DNA of 6,322 nt, taken from Candidatus Thiodictyon intracellulare. GTDB lineage: Bacteria; Pseudomonadota; Gammaproteobacteria; Chromatiales; Chromatiaceae. The stretch spans positions 1-6,322 of the forward strand of contig JADNEJ010000242.1 of NCBI GenBank assembly GCA_016292295.1, given 5' to 3'. The notes beneath the pieces are model-generated. The model saw nothing but the letters and a program-made list of their open reading frames with translations, was not told the origin of the DNA and searched no databases. Numbering within the stretch: the first letter of the stretch is position 1; every line of letters starts with the position of its first letter. Positions 6,167 to 6,322 of the stretch are shown piece after piece. The position numbers and the translations under genes are program-made.

Positions 6167-6246
6167 CAGCCTGTAGGACTTAGCGACCGGCGCCACCGCC
6201 TGAGGCCCTTGGGCGGGTTTTTGCGGCAAAAAGAGACGGTTTTCGG
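6167..6246. mobile_element. Probable terminal region of an insertion sequence (partial)
   Basis: Non-coding DNA between the truncated DUF2887-like frame and the transposase stop. It begins near CAGCCTGTAGGACTTAGCG, which could be the IS end, but the other end is outside the window, so the inverted repeat cannot be confirmed. Inside is a terminator-like plus-strand hairpin, CCGCC (6196-6200) and GGCGG (6212-6216), followed by GTTTTT. Confidence 0.4.
6196..6222 (+). terminator. Possible intrinsic terminator inside the IS end
   Basis: A five-pair GC stem (CCGCC ... GGCGG) with an 11-base loop is followed by GTTTTT on the plus strand. The stem is short and the loop long, so the call is weak. It lies 30 bases after the stop of the truncated DUF2887-like frame. 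Confidence 0.3.
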
Positions 6247-6321
6247 CTATAAACGCAGTTTTCCGCAGTGTTCCCCTGACTGCAGACGTAATACGGCCAT
6301 CCGTTTCAGGTTCCACGCCAG
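6247..6321 (-). CDS. Transposase, C-terminal end (partial, runs off right edge)
   Basis: Reading leftwards from the right edge, a minus-strand frame gives LAWNLKRMAVLRLQSGEHCG and ends KLRL at a TAG (6249-6247). 'WNLKRM' close to the C-terminus is characteristic of DDE transposases of the IS5/IS1182/IS4 group, where it follows the last catalytic helix. Only 24 residues are visible, so the family cannot be fixed. Its position, with the stop about 80 bases from the truncated DUF2887-like gene, fits the 3' end of an IS lying close to its terminal repeat. Confidence 0.5.
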   Translation of the reverse strand: MAWNLKRMAVLRLQSGEHCGKLRL

Positions 6322-6322
6322 G

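Noticed and set aside
5810..6316. Long minus-strand frame running through the DUF2887-like stump and into the IS
   Set aside because: It starts from a GTG inside the transposase in the wrong frame, is antisense to the MKTDK frame, and shows no domain.

Overview
This is a GC-rich window, probably from a gammaproteobacterium. A Chromatiales-type purple sulfur bacterium would fit, judging by the protein families and the GTGG-type REP hairpins, but that assignment is inference and not proven. No rRNA, tRNA or CRISPR array was seen. The window has two halves of very different character.

Left half (about 1-3000) is a graveyard of gene fragments. From the left there is the N-terminal part of an IS630-type transposase entering from the edge. 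Next come an imperfect inverted repeat with a perfect 13-bp tandem duplication, and an unidentified plus-strand fragment that may contain a winged helix. A minus-strand AAA-like ATPase/PD-(D/E)XK nuclease pseudogene (661-2045) follows, broken by an in-frame stop and several frameshifts. Beyond it lie a 45-residue stump of a sulfotransferase-like gene and the broken C-terminal end of what looks like an Ig-like-repeat surface protein. The half ends in an intergenic stretch rich in hairpins, including a REP-like inverted pair.

Right half (3002-5974) is mostly conserved housekeeping-type sequence, all on the minus strand. lemA (membrane-anchored, coiled coil) is followed 21 bp later by a membrane protein with a GIDE-like domain and one canonical EF-hand loop. 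That second gene is split by one apparent single-base loss in a G run. After a 195-bp spacer framed by an 18-bp perfect inverted repeat comes an intact mnmA, encoding the tRNA 2-thiouridylase.

Right edge (5975-6322) has the N-terminal part of a DUF2887-like gene on the plus strand, ending at a premature stop. It is followed by the C-terminal end of an IS transposase on the minus strand. The simplest reading is that an IS has landed in the DUF2887-like gene.

A recurring pattern is that most frameshifts can be explained by one missing base in a short G/C run. Some of the apparent decay may therefore be homopolymer undercalling in the assembly. The in-frame TAA in the ATPase gene and the truncated fragments cannot be explained that way. 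No clearly new defence or biosynthetic system was found. The most interesting intact-looking biology is the lemA / EF-hand GIDE pair.
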